Of a stretch of 28,146 nt of DNA, positions 27,028-28,146 are shown piece by piece (within the stretch, counting starts at the first letter, position 1; the number at the start of each line of letters is the position of its first letter). The notes below the pieces were generated by a model. It made no database searches. It was not told where the DNA came from and worked only from the letters and a program-made list of their open reading frames with translations. The position numbers and the translations under genes are program-made. This stretch comes from Emmonsiellopsis sp. PD_33 (taxonomy: Eukaryota > Ascomycota > Eurotiomycetes > Onygenales > Ajellomycetaceae): assembly GCA_032988165.1 (NCBI GenBank), contig JANTQF010000415.1:1-28146 (forward strand). The letters are read 5' to 3'.

Positions 27028-28146
27028 CCGAGTAGGAGAGGCGAGATCTCGATCCCTTTCCAACCCCCCGTCGCAAGGGATGATGGGTCGCTGCCGATCA
27101 TTCCAAGCGATAATGCAAAGCATCAATAGACACGCGGGAAGTCGTTGATGACAGTCAGTCCAACCAGCCTCGCATCCAAGCCGTCTTTCATAGTGTGACC
27201 AATCAAAGGACGGCAATGGGACGAGATTCAAACTTTCAAGGGTCATCTCTTCCAGCTTGTGATTGCAACTCGGGCTATTGTGAGCCTCCAGGCGCAGTAA
27301 ACAATAGCTAATGGTCCATACACAACTACGCGCAGAAAGCTCGTCAAACTCGATGAAATGGAGAGGGCTGAGGCACTGCTCTTAGTATTTTATTTTATGG
27401 CATGGCCGACCGGCCCCGCCCCAAACGTGAATCGCTGTAATCTAGAGCCAGGGCCTCGCGGGACGCGGTGCGGGTGTACGGGCCAATCACCCCTCAGTTG
27501 GACCCCGGTAGAGTTCGATGAATGGAGAGACGTGCAGATAATTCATGCATAAACGTCTTGGCTAGGTAGCCTTCGAAGTATCATGCCTATCCTTGATAGC
27601 GATAGTCAGTAGCTTCGATGAACAGGTGGAATAGACACAATCCTGAAATTGAATTCAGGCTGGAGAAGGGACTGGCTGGGACGTTCAGGGAGGCCTGGGT
27701 GTCGGGAGTGAGTGGGTTCGAATTCAAATAGAAAATAGAACAGCCCAGGGCCAGAGCTGAACATGGTCGGCTTAATTGGCTTAGAAAACTGATACGATAG
27801 GCTTGAAGATCCCAGCAATCGATGGCAAGGCAATCGGACGCGCCGAAGGCTGCGAGAGGATTGATTCCCTGGGGAGAGGGGCCCAAGTATAATCCAGTGC
27901 CTACATCAATAAATAATTGACCATGTTCAGGGCCGACGATGTCGTCTTGCGATAACACAAGTGTGGTTGAATGCCTGCATGAGGATGCCGAACTGCAAGC
28001 GCACTTTGCTGGACCAGACTTCTCTTCTCTTCTATTAAAACTCTTAATCTCAATCTTGCAATCAGCATCACATTTCTGCCACAGAGCAACAGAACTTTTA
28101 CATACCAGTAAATAGATATAATTAATCTAGCAGGACAGCCTATTGA

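Larger units (their letters stand above)
22080..28146. other. 6 kb region with no supported gene
   Basis: The left 1-1.3 kb should hold the sugar-transporter promoter. Scattered SYGGRG words (for example CCGGGG at about 22744, GCGGGG at about 22909, CTGGGG at about 23121) fit the CreA carbon-repression core, but such short words are common. The rest contains open frames under 130 codons with no family features. It is marked by C8-C10 runs (25178-25198, 26137-26146), polypurine/polypyrimidine tracts, microsatellites, AT-rich TTAATTAA stretches (about 24080-24090, 24495-24503), a GCAT repeat (24382-24397) and a GC-rich patch with CCAAT (about 27403-27500). The texture suits a long promoter or leader of a gene beyond the right edge, or a noncoding transcript. 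Confidence 0.5.

Noticed and set aside
27715..27725. GGTTCGAATTC resembling a tRNA T-arm/B box
   Set aside because: No A box and no acceptor or anticodon stem can be formed around it on either strand.
1..28146. CRISPR array, rRNA, intact transposase or bacterial operon features
   Set aside because: No regularly spaced repeats, no rRNA-like sequence and no transposase or integrase motifs were seen; the gene structure is eukaryotic.

Overview
The window looks like nuclear DNA from a filamentous ascomycete (Pezizomycotina), most likely Eurotiomycetes such as Aspergillus, Penicillium or a relative. The grounds are short 42-130 bp introns with GTAAGT/GTACGT-type donors and CTAAC-like branch points, genes on both strands without operons, pyrimidine-rich leaders, and fungal-only families. 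The species is an inference; I could not search a database. All exon joins below were derived by hand from splice signals plus reading-frame and family continuity.

Layout: a possible exon runs off the left edge on the minus strand (1-144). A DIM-2-type cytosine-5 DNA methyltransferase (1155-4871, +) follows, with a leader intron and an overlapping upstream ORF. It converges on cmr1, a WD40 DNA-damage-binding protein (5379-7158, -, 3 exons). cmr1 shares a compact promoter of about 300 bp with a divergent mitochondrial Mtf2-like gene (7461-9227, +). Next is COQ9 for ubiquinone biosynthesis (9617-10683, -, 2 exons). This left part is housekeeping: genome maintenance and chromatin, then two mitochondrial functions.

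The right part is accessory. It holds a seven-helix rhodopsin-like fungal membrane protein (11323-12724, -, 5 exons); a 2.1 kb gap with a possible retroelement scrap and small ORFs; an amino-acid/GABA-type permease (14852-16759, +, 6 exons); an intronless acetamidase/formamidase (17394-18374, -) converging on it; and an MFS sugar transporter (19862-22079, -, 10 exons). The permease, amidase and sugar porter read as nutrient-scavenging genes: uptake of nitrogen compounds, ammonia release from small amides, and sugar uptake. Co-regulation is not shown by the sequence.

From 22080 to the right edge (6 kb) I find no convincing gene. The stretch holds homopolymer C tracts, polypurine tracts, microsatellites and one strong imperfect hairpin (25951-26010). 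It resembles a long promoter or leader of a gene beyond the edge. No tRNA, rRNA, CRISPR array or intact transposon was seen. I did not find a clearly new biological system. The best leads are the layered leader of the methyltransferase gene, two strong G-quadruplex motifs, the hairpin inside the sugar-transporter coding sequence, and the structured gene desert.
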